From: Erythrobacter sp.
GTDB lineage: Bacteria > Pseudomonadota > Alphaproteobacteria > Sphingomonadales > Sphingomonadaceae
NCBI GenBank assembly: GCA_013214365.1
Contig: JABSPI010000047.1
Span: 7,573-12,882 of the forward strand
Length of the DNA stretch: 5,310 nucleotides
Direction of reading: 5' to 3'
Made by a program: the position numbers and the translations under genes. Shown here piece by piece: positions 1 to 5,310 of the stretch (the first letter of the stretch is position 1; each line of letters begins with the position of its first letter). A model generated the notes under the pieces. The model saw only the letters and a list, made by a program, of their open reading frames with translations. It ran no database searches and was not told where the DNA came from.

Positions 1-1118
1 TGTCGGGCAATATTCAGATTGACCGTGATCACCTCGAGCGCCCGGGTAATGTGATCCTTGATCGAGAGATAAATGATCAAGAGCGCGCCGCCTTTATGCG
101 GTGGACGGCGGCAGGACGACGGGCTGGCAATCACTTCTGGGCTCAGATTAGCCATGCCGGTCGTCAGACATTTGCGATGATCAACCCCCACCCCAAGGCG
201 CCCTCTGCGGTTAAATTGGGCCTGCCGGGCGGCCAATTCGGGACGCCAGTGGCGCTCGACGATGCGGAGATTGACGACATCATCGCACGTTTCGTGCGTG
301 CAGTGAGAATCTGCAAAGAGGTCGGTTTCTCGGGCGTGCAAATCCACGGCGCGCATGGCTATTTGATATCTCAATTCCTTAGCCCGCGCTCCAATAGGCG
401 CAATGATCGGTGGGGCGGATCGCTTGAAAACCGTGCGCGTTTGCTGCTCGAAGTTGTAAGCCAGTCGCGCGAGGCGGTTGGTGCGGATTTTCCCATTGCG
501 GTCAAACTCAACAGTGCAGACTTTCAAAAAGGCGGCTTCGCCTTTGAAGACAGTATCCAAGTGGTGCAGTGGTTGGAGGAGCGCAGCGTTGATCTAATCG
601 AGATTTCGGGGGGCACTTACGAGCAGCCCAAACTGCTTGGGATTGAAGGGTTGGAGCCTGCCGATGATCCTGAAATTGCGCAGTCAACCGTGGCGCGCGA
701 GGCCTATTTCGTCGATTTTGCCAAGGCTATGAAAGATGCAGTCAAGGTTCCCTTGATGGTCACTGGCGGTTTTCGCAGCCGGGCTGCAATGGAGCAGGCC
801 GTCGATACGGGGGCCGCTGATGTGGTGGGTTTGGGTCGCCCGCTATGCGTCGAGCCTGACGGGGCAAGTAAGATCCTCCAGGGAGCCCAAAATCTACCCA
901 AGGCGGAGGATAGCCTTTCGCTTTTCCCTGCGCCCTTGCGGTTTCTCACAGGTCTAAAACCGCTGCGTGCAGCGGCCGGCTTTGCGACCCAATTCTGGTT
1001 CTATTGGCAAATTTACGAACTGGGCCGCCGGGGCAAAACCGAGCCGGAAATCAGCGTGTTTAAAGCATGGCGCGGGGTTGAGGCGGAGCATAAGAGAGTG
1101 TTGCGCGCGCGCTCTTAA
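1..1118 (+). CDS. NADH:flavin oxidoreductase, Old Yellow Enzyme family (5' partial)
   Basis: This encodes an FMN-dependent TIM-barrel ene-reductase of the Old Yellow Enzyme family, expected to be a cytoplasmic NAD(P)H oxidoreductase reducing activated C=C bonds. The natural substrate cannot be read from sequence. The frame is open from base 3 (371 visible codons) and starts S-G-N-I-Q-I-D-R, which matches the family's GNxxxDxxHLERPGN region, so roughly 50-60 N-terminal residues lie outside the window. The GTG at base 51 is in frame but internal and is not the real start. Numbering from that GTG, QISHAGRQT is at 32-40. The HGAHGYL block at 99-105 supplies the HxxH pair (H99, H102) and Tyr104 expected for substrate binding and protonation. 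SPRSNRRNDRWGGSLENR follows at 111-128. The FMN-phosphate motif region VTGGFRS...GAADVVGLGRPL lies at 237-265. No cysteine cluster for 4Fe-4S follows, so it is a single-domain type rather than FadH-like. An aromatic-rich C-terminal tail (FWFYWQIYELGRRG, 315-328) extends past the barrel. It converges on the GTPase operon and shows no visible functional tie to it. Confidence 0.93.
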   Translation, partial: SGNIQIDRDHLERPGNVILDREINDQERAAFMRWTAAGRRAGNHFWAQISHAGRQTFAMINPHPKAPSAVKLGLPGGQFGTPVALDDAEIDDIIARFVRAVRICKEVGFSGVQIHGAHGYLISQFLSPRSNRRNDRWGGSLENRARLLLEVVSQSREAVGADFPIAVKLNSADFQKGGFAFEDSIQVVQWLEERSVDLIEISGGTYEQPKLLGIEGLEPADDPEIAQSTVAREAYFVDFAKAMKDAVKVPLMVTGGFRSRAAMEQAVDTGAADVVGLGRPLCVEPDGASKILQGAQNLPKAEDSLSLFPAPLRFLTGLKPLRAAAGFATQFWFYWQIYELGRRGKTEPEISVFKAWRGVEAEHKRVLRARS

Positions 1119-1169
1119 ACAGTTTGGCGCCGTCGATGCGCGCGGGCCGCTTGATCACAGGCCGGCTGA
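1119..1169. other. Short convergent intergenic gap
   Basis: This 51-base gap separates the stop of the oxidoreductase from the stop of the downstream GTPase gene, which faces it. It is GC-rich, with GGCGCC and CGCGCG runs. I see no stem-loop followed by a T-tract on either strand, so no intrinsic terminator can be assigned. Its right end contains one copy of a 15-bp-period duplication described separately. Confidence 0.6.
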
Positions 1170-1179
1170 TCACAGGCCG
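1152..1179. repeat. 13-bp direct repeat with 15-bp period, duplicating the stop codon of the downstream GTPase gene
   Basis: TGATCACAGGCCG occurs at 1152-1164 and again, identically, at 1167-1179, with 2 bases between copies. On the minus strand both copies contain GGCCTGTGATCA in the same reading frame. The gene therefore ends in TGA at 1172-1170 and meets a second in-frame TGA 15 bases later (1157-1155). This looks like a small tandem duplication that spans the 3' end of the gene. It does not alter the protein, because the first TGA is used. Confidence 0.85.
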
Positions 1180-2303
1180 AGCGAAGTGGTGTCGCCCTGC
1201 AATTGTGCCTTTTCATATTTTTCAGTCACAAATTCGAGCGCGTCCTGCAATGTGCTCTCGCTCATATCGCGCAGGATGAACACGATCCGCGACCGTCGGT
1301 CATCGCTTGGCCATTCGGGCATCACAGCGGGGGGGTGCCAAATATGTTGAACCCCATGAATGACCAGCGGCTTGTCCATTTCTTTAAGGTGGATCAGGCC
1401 TTTGACCCGCAGCATGTTCGCCCCGTTGAGCGAGGACAAAAGCGCAAACCATTGGTCAAAAATCTCGGCTGGTAGCGGTTCGTCAATGGTCAGGCTGACT
1501 GAGCTGATCCTGTCATCGTGCCGGTTGACATCGTGATGGTGCCCGTGATCATGCCCGTGATCATGCCCGTGATCATGCCCGTGATCATGCCCGTGATGGT
1601 GATGGTGATGATCGCCGTCATAGGCTTCTTGCTTGAGCCAAGCGATCACCTCTTCACTTTTGAGGTCAGGATTGAAGCCCGCATCGTTGAGCAGAGCAAG
1701 CGGGTCTTCGATATCGTCAGCTGTCGACAAAATGGATGCTGCTGGATTGATCGCATGCAGCCTGTCTTTGAGTGCGACCACATCGCCCCCATCAGCCAGA
1801 TCGGTTTTACTCAATAGCAGCGTGTCAGCCATCGCTGCCTGTTTGAGAGCTTCTGGCTGCATATCGAGTGTGTCGCTGCCATTCACCGCATCGACCAACG
1901 CAATGACTTGAGCCAGGCGATAAGTGGCGACCAGTTCCCCGTCTGCCATAATTGTGTGAATGATCGGTGCCGGATCGGCCAATCCGGTGGTCTCGATTAT
2001 GACCCGATTGAACCAACGCTTGCCATCGCGCACAAACCGCTCCGGCGCCTCTTTGAGCGTCTTTTGCAAATCGCCTTTGATTGTGCAGCACAAACAACCG
2101 CTCGACATCTCAACAACAGTGCCGTCTTCATTGCTCTTAGCAATCAGGTCATGATCCAGCCCGACCGAGCCAAATTCGTTGATGATGACAAGCGTATCGG
2201 CCAGCTCAGGCGCGCGGATCATACGGTTAAGCAAAGTCGTTTTGCCCGCACCCAGAAAGCCGGTCAGTAATGTGACCGGGACAGTGTTTGCTCGTTTGTT
2301 CAT
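1170..2303 (-). CDS. COG0523/CobW-family GTPase with histidine-rich metal-binding loop
   Basis: This is a 377-residue G3E-class P-loop GTPase of COG0523, a family of cytoplasmic metal chaperones (zinc, cobalt and others). The ATG at 2303 is chosen because it places the Walker A motif GFLGAGKTT at residues 15-23, as usual in the family. The longer open frame upstream only runs into the preceding gene. The family's metal site CxCC is C70-L-C72-C73. A Walker B/switch motif ETTG is at 104-107 (ESTG is more usual) and the G4 motif is SKTD at 165-168. A histidine-rich stretch at 232-258 has 17 His in 27 residues: six in a row, then four GHDH units, then GHHHD. It links the GTPase domain to the C-terminal CobW_C domain (about 266-367), which carries HGVQHIWHPP (316-325) and RRSRIVFILRD. 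The gene starts 20 bases after the stop of the ZigA-type gene, so it is almost certainly co-transcribed and under the same Zur site. The ribosome binding site is weak (GGTG close to the ATG), which fits translational coupling. Zinc is the inferred metal, and the client protein is unknown. Confidence 0.93.
   Translation of the reverse strand: MNKRANTVPVTLLTGFLGAGKTTLLNRMIRAPELADTLVIINEFGSVGLDHDLIAKSNEDGTVVEMSSGCLCCTIKGDLQKTLKEAPERFVRDGKRWFNRVIIETTGLADPAPIIHTIMADGELVATYRLAQVIALVDAVNGSDTLDMQPEALKQAAMADTLLLSKTDLADGGDVVALKDRLHAINPAASILSTADDIEDPLALLNDAGFNPDLKSEEVIAWLKQEAYDGDHHHHHHGHDHGHDHGHDHGHDHGHHHDVNRHDDRISSVSLTIDEPLPAEIFDQWFALLSSLNGANMLRVKGLIHLKEMDKPLVIHGVQHIWHPPAVMPEWPSDDRRSRIVFILRDMSESTLQDALEFVTEKYEKAQLQGDTTSLGL
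1541..1597 (-). repeat. 12-bp tandem repeat encoding HDHG units
   Basis: On the plus strand the unit GCCCGTGATCAT is repeated perfectly at 1541-1552, 1553-1564, 1565-1576 and 1577-1588. A partial fifth copy (GCCCGTGAT) follows at 1589-1597. Read on the minus strand each unit encodes four residues of the His-Asp-His-Gly series in the GTPase. Flanking GTGATG/GGTGAT codons add further histidines, so the full His-rich coding stretch runs from about 1520 to 1610. Perfect identity between units, including third codon positions, points to recent expansion by slippage or unequal exchange. Copies can be gained or lost without a frame change. Each unit also holds the palindrome TGATCA. Confidence 0.95.
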
Positions 2304-2323
2304 AGCACCAAGCGCGTTTGTGT

Positions 2324-3547
2324 TCAGGCAGGCTGCGGTTCGACCTCGCCCCAGCTGGGGAAGGGGTCTGGCATCTGCGCCCACTCCTCTGGCGTAAAGC
2401 TGTGGGCGTCGACCAGGCAATTGTCGAGAGCTTTTGTGATTTTCGCCTCATCCATATCGATGCCGATGAACACGATTTCCTGGCGTCGATCGCCCCAATT
2501 TTCGTCCCAGTGTTTCATCACAAATTCTTCGAAAGTTCCGTCATCAGGCCAATGGTTCTTGGGGACGGCAGCCCACCAGCGGCCCATCCTGCTGACGCTT
2601 TTCTGGATCCCGGCAATAGCCAGCTCGCCCAGATAATCGGGCCGTGTTGCGAGCCAGAAATGCCCTTTTGACCGGATCACATGGTTCAGGCTTTCGCCCG
2701 TGAGGAAACTGTAAAACTTAGCTGGGTCGAACGGGCGACGCGCACGGTATACAAAACTCTCAACGCCATATTCTTCGGTTTCGGGCCTGTGGCTGGCAAA
2801 ATCATAAAGCTCTTTGAGCCAAAGCGGATGCTGTTCGGCCTGTTCTTCGTCAAATAAGCCTGTTCCTATGACCTGATCGAGTTCAACCTGTGAATAGTCC
2901 GCAGGAATGATCTTCGCATCGCCGTTGAGCGATGCGACCACCTTCTTGACCATTGCGAGTTGCTCTTCACTGACTTCGCTCGCTTTGTTGACGATCACCA
3001 CATCGGCAAATTCGATCTGTTCAACCAATAGTGCAACGAGGCTGCGATCATCACCCTCGCCGGCGGTCTCTCCGCGGTGTGAAAGCAGATCGGTGCTTGA
3101 ATAATCGGCCAAAAGGTTCACTGCATCGACCACTGTCACCATCGTATCGAGCTTCGAGACGTCGCCAAGGCTTGCACCGTTTTCGTCGCGAAACGAAAAT
3201 GTCGCAGCAACCGGCAGCGGCTCGGAAATTCCGGTGCTCTCGATCACCAGATAGTCAAACCGGCCATCCTCAGCCAGCGTACGCACCTCCTGCAAGAGAT
3301 CATCGCGCAAGGTGCAGCAAATGCAGCCATTGCTCATCTCCACCAGCGTCTCCTCTGATCTCGAGAGGGCAGCCTCGCCCCCGCGCACCAGATCAGCGTC
3401 AATGTTCACCTCTGACATATCGTTGACAATCACGGCCACGCGTTTGCCTTCACGGTTGGACAGGATGTGATTGAGCAAGGTGGTCTTTCCAGCCCCCAAA
3501 AATCCAGACAGAACTGTGACGGGCAGGCGTTTTTCTTCGGGCAGCAT
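2324..3547 (-). CDS. zigA: ZigA/YciC-type zinc-responsive COG0523 GTPase
   Basis: This is a 407-residue cytoplasmic GTPase closely resembling the Zur-regulated ZigA (Acinetobacter) and YciC (Bacillus) branch of COG0523. These proteins are thought to hand zinc to client enzymes during zinc starvation. From the ATG at 3547, Walker [10 protein letters not shown] lies at residues 15-23, the metal-binding C75-I-C77-C78 sits in the [15 protein letters not shown] block, and the Walker B/switch motif ESTG is at 103-106. [14 protein letters not shown] is at 138-151 and [16 protein letters not shown] at 173-188. The G4 motif reads NKAS rather than NKxD. The C-terminal CobW_C domain runs from about 262 to 380, with GHFWLATRP at 295-303 and [11 protein letters not shown] at 354-364. 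There is no His-rich loop, unlike its partner downstream. A TTG at 3568 is in frame but falls at the edge of the Zur operator and next to the predicted transcription start, so the ATG at 3547 is preferred, with a modest GGA 9 bases upstream. It is the first gene of a two-gene operon. Confidence 0.92.
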   Translation of the reverse strand: MLPEEKRLPVTVLSGFLGAGKTTLLNHILSNREGKRVAVIVNDMSEVNIDADLVRGGEAALSRSEETLVEMSNGCICCTLRDDLLQEVRTLAEDGRFDYLVIESTGISEPLPVAATFSFRDENGASLGDVSKLDTMVTVVDAVNLLADYSSTDLLSHRGETAGEGDDRSLVALLVEQIEFADVVIVNKASEVSEEQLAMVKKVVASLNGDAKIIPADYSQVELDQVIGTGLFDEEQAEQHPLWLKELYDFASHRPETEEYGVESFVYRARRPFDPAKFYSFLTGESLNHVIRSKGHFWLATRPDYLGELAIAGIQKSVSRMGRWWAAVPKNHWPDDGTFEEFVMKHWDENWGDRRQEIVFIGIDMDEAKITKALDNCLVDAHSFTPEEWAQMPDPFPSWGEVEPQPA

Positions 3548-3566
3548 GAGTTTTATCCAAGCGGTC

Positions 3567-3585
3567 AATGTTATGATGTTACATT
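3567..3585 (-). promoter_or_regulatory. Putative Zur operator (zinc-uptake regulator box)
   Basis: The 19-bp site AATGTTATGATGTTACATT is an imperfect dyad centred on base 3576. It matches the enterobacterial Zur consensus AATGTTATANTATAACATT at 15 of 18 defined positions, including both complete outer arms AATGT/ACATT. It covers the right edge of the predicted -10 element and the expected transcription start of the ZigA-type gene, and ends 20 bases before its ATG. That is the standard position for a repressor. A Zur-type COG0523 gene directly downstream supports the assignment. The alphaproteobacterial consensus may differ slightly, and no regulator gene lies in the window. Confidence 0.8.
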
Positions 3586-3610
3586 ATGTGGTTCATGCAG
3601 CAGGTTGCAA
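3583..3610 (-). promoter_or_regulatory. Predicted sigma70-type promoter of the two-gene GTPase operon
   Basis: On the minus strand a -35-like TTGCAA (3610-3605, 4 of 6 to TTGACA) is separated by 16 bases from a -10-like CATAAT (3588-3583, 5 of 6 to TATAAT). The expected start is near 3576, giving a leader of about 29 bases before the ATG at 3547. The Zur box overlaps the last three bases of the -10 and the start point, so bound Zur should exclude RNA polymerase. The hexamers are modest matches, and the call leans on their position relative to the operator. Confidence 0.55.
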
Positions 3611-3671
3611 GGCGTGATTTGCAGCACGCAAGGAAACCGCGAAGCAGCTTGTGTTCCGGAAACATAGATAT

Positions 3672-3697
3672 GTGCAGGGGCATGAGCGCCCCCGCAC
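3672..3697 (-). terminator. GC-rich stem-loop, probable terminator of the gamma-glutamyltransferase transcript
   Basis: Read on the minus strand, GTGCGGGGGC and GCCCCTGCAC form a 10-bp stem with a 6-base loop (GCTCAT). All pairs are Watson-Crick except one G-U. On the plus strand that position becomes an A-C mismatch, so the structure fits a minus-strand RNA. It begins 81 bases after the stop of the gamma-glutamyltransferase gene and about 60 bases upstream of the operon's -35. The following ATATCTATGTTTCC is only moderately T-rich, so termination efficiency is uncertain. Confidence 0.5.
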
Positions 3698-3722
3698 CTG
3701 CATTGCGCCCTAAATGTCTGAC

Positions 3723-3742
3723 CGCGGTATTTTCCTACCGCG
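3723..3742 (-). terminator. Perfect 7-bp stem-loop downstream of the gamma-glutamyltransferase gene
   Basis: CGCGGTA and TACCGCG form a perfect 7-bp inverted repeat around a 6-base loop (GGAAAA on the minus strand). It starts 36 bases past the stop codon of the minus-strand gamma-glutamyltransferase gene. The sequence after it lacks a real T-run (GTCAGACATTTAGG), so it may be a weak terminator or an RNA 3'-end stabiliser. The stronger stem-loop at 3672-3697 follows it. Confidence 0.4.
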
Positions 3743-3777
3743 ACAAACAAGAACCAAGAGCGTAGCCATAATTGGCC

Positions 3778-5310
3778 CTAATAGCCGCTGGCTTGGCCAT
3801 CCTTGCGCATTTCGGTCGCCCCGGCATAGACCCCGGTTTCGGCATCGCGCATGATCGCTTGATAGCCGCCAAACATGATCCCGTTTGAAACGACGCGAAC
3901 ATTGTGGCCCATCTCGCGCAGCCTCTCGATCGTGGCTTGCGAAATGCCCGGTTCGACATTGAGCGTGCCTAGCGGATCCTGGGCAGGTCCGGTCAATGGT
4001 TCGGTTGGTTGGCGCCCGCCATCATGGTTGAGCCGAGCCGCGTCGCCCGCCTCCTGAATATTCATCCCATAATCGACCATGTTGATCAGAACTTGCACAT
4101 GGCCTTGCGGCTGCATTCCGCCGCCCATCAGGCCCAATGTCATGAAGGGCGCCCCATCTTTTTTCACAAAGGCGGGAATGATTGTGTGGAAAGGTCGCTT
4201 GCCCGGTTCGTAGGCATTGGGGTGGGCAGGGTCGAGGCTGAACAATTCGCCGCGGTCCTGAAACATGAAGCCGAGCCCATCCGGGACAAGGCCGCCACCC
4301 ATTCCGCGATAATTGGATTGGATCAGGCTAACCATCATCCCGTCTTTGTCGGTGACGGTCAGATAGGTCGTATCGCCTTCGCCTTCGAGCTTCGGCTCTC
4401 CTGGGCCAAATTCAGGGGTGGCGCGCTCAGGGTCAATCAGTGCAAACCTTTCCGCGCCGTATTCCTTGGTCAAAAGATCCTGAGGGAAGGGGAAGAAATC
4501 GGGGTCGGCGTAAAACCGCGCGACATCGGCATAGGCAAGACGCTTGGCCTCGGTGATGTAGTGGAGCACTTCAGGGCTACCGCGCTCCCATTGCGAGAGA
4601 TCGACATTGCGCAAGATGTTGACCATTTGCAGCGCGGCAAAGCCTTGCGTGTTGGGCGGCAGCTCGCACAATTCAAAACCGTCGCGATATTCCGCGCAGG
4701 CCGGTTCGACCCAATCGCTGCTATGCTCGGCAAAGTCTTCGAGCGTGTAAGCCGAACCTTGCCGCTGCAAGTACTCGACCATGGTTTGCGCCAGTTCGCC
4801 TTTGTAGAATGCATCGCGCCCTTCGCGCCCAATGGTCTCCAGAGTGTTGGCAAGATCTGGGTTTTTGAAAATGTCGCCGGGCTGCGGCGCGGTGCCATCG
4901 GGGAAGAAGGTGGCCCGGGCATTGTCGAATTCGAACGGGTAGCTTTCGAGCCGGTTGGTGTAGGAGGCCAGCGATCGCTCAAAATACATAGATATAACTG
5001 GGGCGACAGGGTGGCCGTCGCGGGCATAGGCGATCGTGGGCGCCAAAATCTGGCTCATCGGCAATGTGCCGAACCGCTCATGCATCGCAAACCAGCCATC
5101 GACTGTTCCTGGAATGGTGACCGGAAGATGCCCAACGGGGGGCAGCGCATTGGCACCGCCGAGCTGTTCAAGCAATTGGTTAAGGGACTGCCCCTTGGGT
5201 GAGCGTCCAGAACCATTAAGGCCGTACAATTGATCTGTCTTGGGATCATATATGATCGCAAAAACATCGCCGCCGATCCCATTGCCGGTCGGCTCCATCA
5301 AGCCCAATGC
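3778..5310 (-). CDS. Gamma-glutamyltransferase family protein, YwrD-like (5' partial)
   Basis: This is an N-terminal-nucleophile hydrolase of the gamma-glutamyltranspeptidase family, made as a proenzyme that cuts itself into two subunits. Members transfer or hydrolyse gamma-glutamyl groups of glutathione and similar amides, often in the periplasm. The frame is still open at the window edge and enters in the conserved ALGLMEPTGNGIGGD block, so several dozen N-terminal residues, including any signal peptide, are missing. Numbered from base 5307, the large-subunit substrate motif LNGSGRSPKG is at 30-39 and ELPPNTQGF at 215-223. The predicted autocleavage site is D312/T313, with Thr313 as nucleophile in DTTYLTVTDKDG. 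The small subunit is about 197 residues, with SLIQSNYRGMGGG (327-339), KRPFHTIIPAF (370-380) and LMGGGMQPQGH (393-403), which resemble the YwrD-like branch rather than classic Ggt. The ending GATEMRKDGQASGY is typical. C204 and C214 could form a disulfide if exported. Substrate and true activity cannot be settled from sequence. The 230-base gap with stem-loops and a promoter separates it from the GTPase operon. Confidence 0.93.
   Translation of the reverse strand, partial: ALGLMEPTGNGIGGDVFAIIYDPKTDQLYGLNGSGRSPKGQSLNQLLEQLGGANALPPVGHLPVTIPGTVDGWFAMHERFGTLPMSQILAPTIAYARDGHPVAPVISMYFERSLASYTNRLESYPFEFDNARATFFPDGTAPQPGDIFKNPDLANTLETIGREGRDAFYKGELAQTMVEYLQRQGSAYTLEDFAEHSSDWVEPACAEYRDGFELCELPPNTQGFAALQMVNILRNVDLSQWERGSPEVLHYITEAKRLAYADVARFYADPDFFPFPQDLLTKEYGAERFALIDPERATPEFGPGEPKLEGEGDTTYLTVTDKDGMMVSLIQSNYRGMGGGLVPDGLGFMFQDRGELFSLDPAHPNAYEPGKRPFHTIIPAFVKKDGAPFMTLGLMGGGMQPQGHVQVLINMVDYGMNIQEAGDAARLNHDGGRQPTEPLTGPAQDPLGTLNVEPGISQATIERLREMGHNVRVVSNGIMFGGYQAIMRDAETGVYAGATEMRKDGQASGY

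Noticed and set aside
51..53. GTG as the start codon of the flavin oxidoreductase
   Set aside because: The conserved family sequence continues in frame upstream to the window edge, so this GTG is an internal valine codon.
1541..1597. The 12-bp repeats considered as a CRISPR array or replication iterons
   Set aside because: The units are contiguous with no spacers, lie inside a coding frame and encode a periodic His-rich tract, which explains them fully.
1518..1817. A plus-strand open frame with a repetitive hydrophobic start (repeated VIMP units) resembling a membrane peptide
   Set aside because: The repeats are simply the antisense reading of the HDHG repeat in the GTPase gene. Nothing else in the frame looks protein-like.
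3566..3568. TTG as the start codon of the ZigA-type GTPase
   Set aside because: It falls at the edge of the Zur operator within a few bases of the predicted transcription start, and the ATG seven codons later fits the family's usual N-terminus.
3662..3673. ACATAGATATGT, a short inverted repeat considered as a second Zur or other operator
   Set aside because: Its arms are only 5 bp, it lacks the Zur consensus core, and it overlaps the edge of the GC-rich stem-loop. Short palindromes of this kind arise by chance.
4009..5202. A 397-codon plus-strand open frame opposite the gamma-glutamyltransferase gene
   Set aside because: It lies wholly antisense to a well-supported conserved gene, and its translation has no recognisable domain. 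Long antisense frames are common in GC-rich genes.

Overview
The window carries four protein-coding genes and no recognisable RNA gene, mobile element or CRISPR array. Two genes are cut by the window edges. The moderately high GC content, the codon use and the style of the proteins suggest an alphaproteobacterium, perhaps of the Sphingomonadales (Erythrobacter-like). This is an inference from resemblance, since no taxonomic marker is present.

Layout. At the left, on the plus strand, is an Old Yellow Enzyme-type NADH:flavin oxidoreductase that lacks its N-terminus (bases 1-1118). It converges, across a 51-base gap, on two minus-strand genes for COG0523 (CobW-family) metal-handling GTPases. The first to be transcribed (2324-3547) is of the ZigA/YciC type. 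It is followed 20 bases later by a second, divergent COG0523 protein (1170-2303) with a long histidine-rich metal-binding loop encoded by perfect 12-bp tandem repeats. Upstream of the pair is a 230-base intergenic region. It holds a sigma70-like promoter whose -10 element and predicted transcription start are covered by a 19-bp dyad matching the proteobacterial Zur operator at 15 of 18 defined positions. The same gap holds two stem-loops that probably end the transcript of the next gene. That gene (3778-5310, minus strand, N-terminus beyond the window) encodes a gamma-glutamyltransferase-family Ntn hydrolase of the YwrD-like branch.

How the parts work together. The two GTPases appear to form a zinc-starvation operon. 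When zinc is plentiful, Zur would sit on the operator and block RNA polymerase. When zinc is scarce, both GTPases would be made and would deliver or conserve zinc for client enzymes. The histidine-rich loop would give the second protein a metal-binding store. The flavin oxidoreductase and the gamma-glutamyltransferase seem to be separately transcribed neighbours, with no clear functional link visible here.

The most noteworthy items are the operator/promoter arrangement, the tandem pair of dissimilar COG0523 proteins, the length-variable-looking His repeat, and a 15-bp duplication that doubles the stop codon of the downstream GTPase gene. I see no wholly new type of system in the window.
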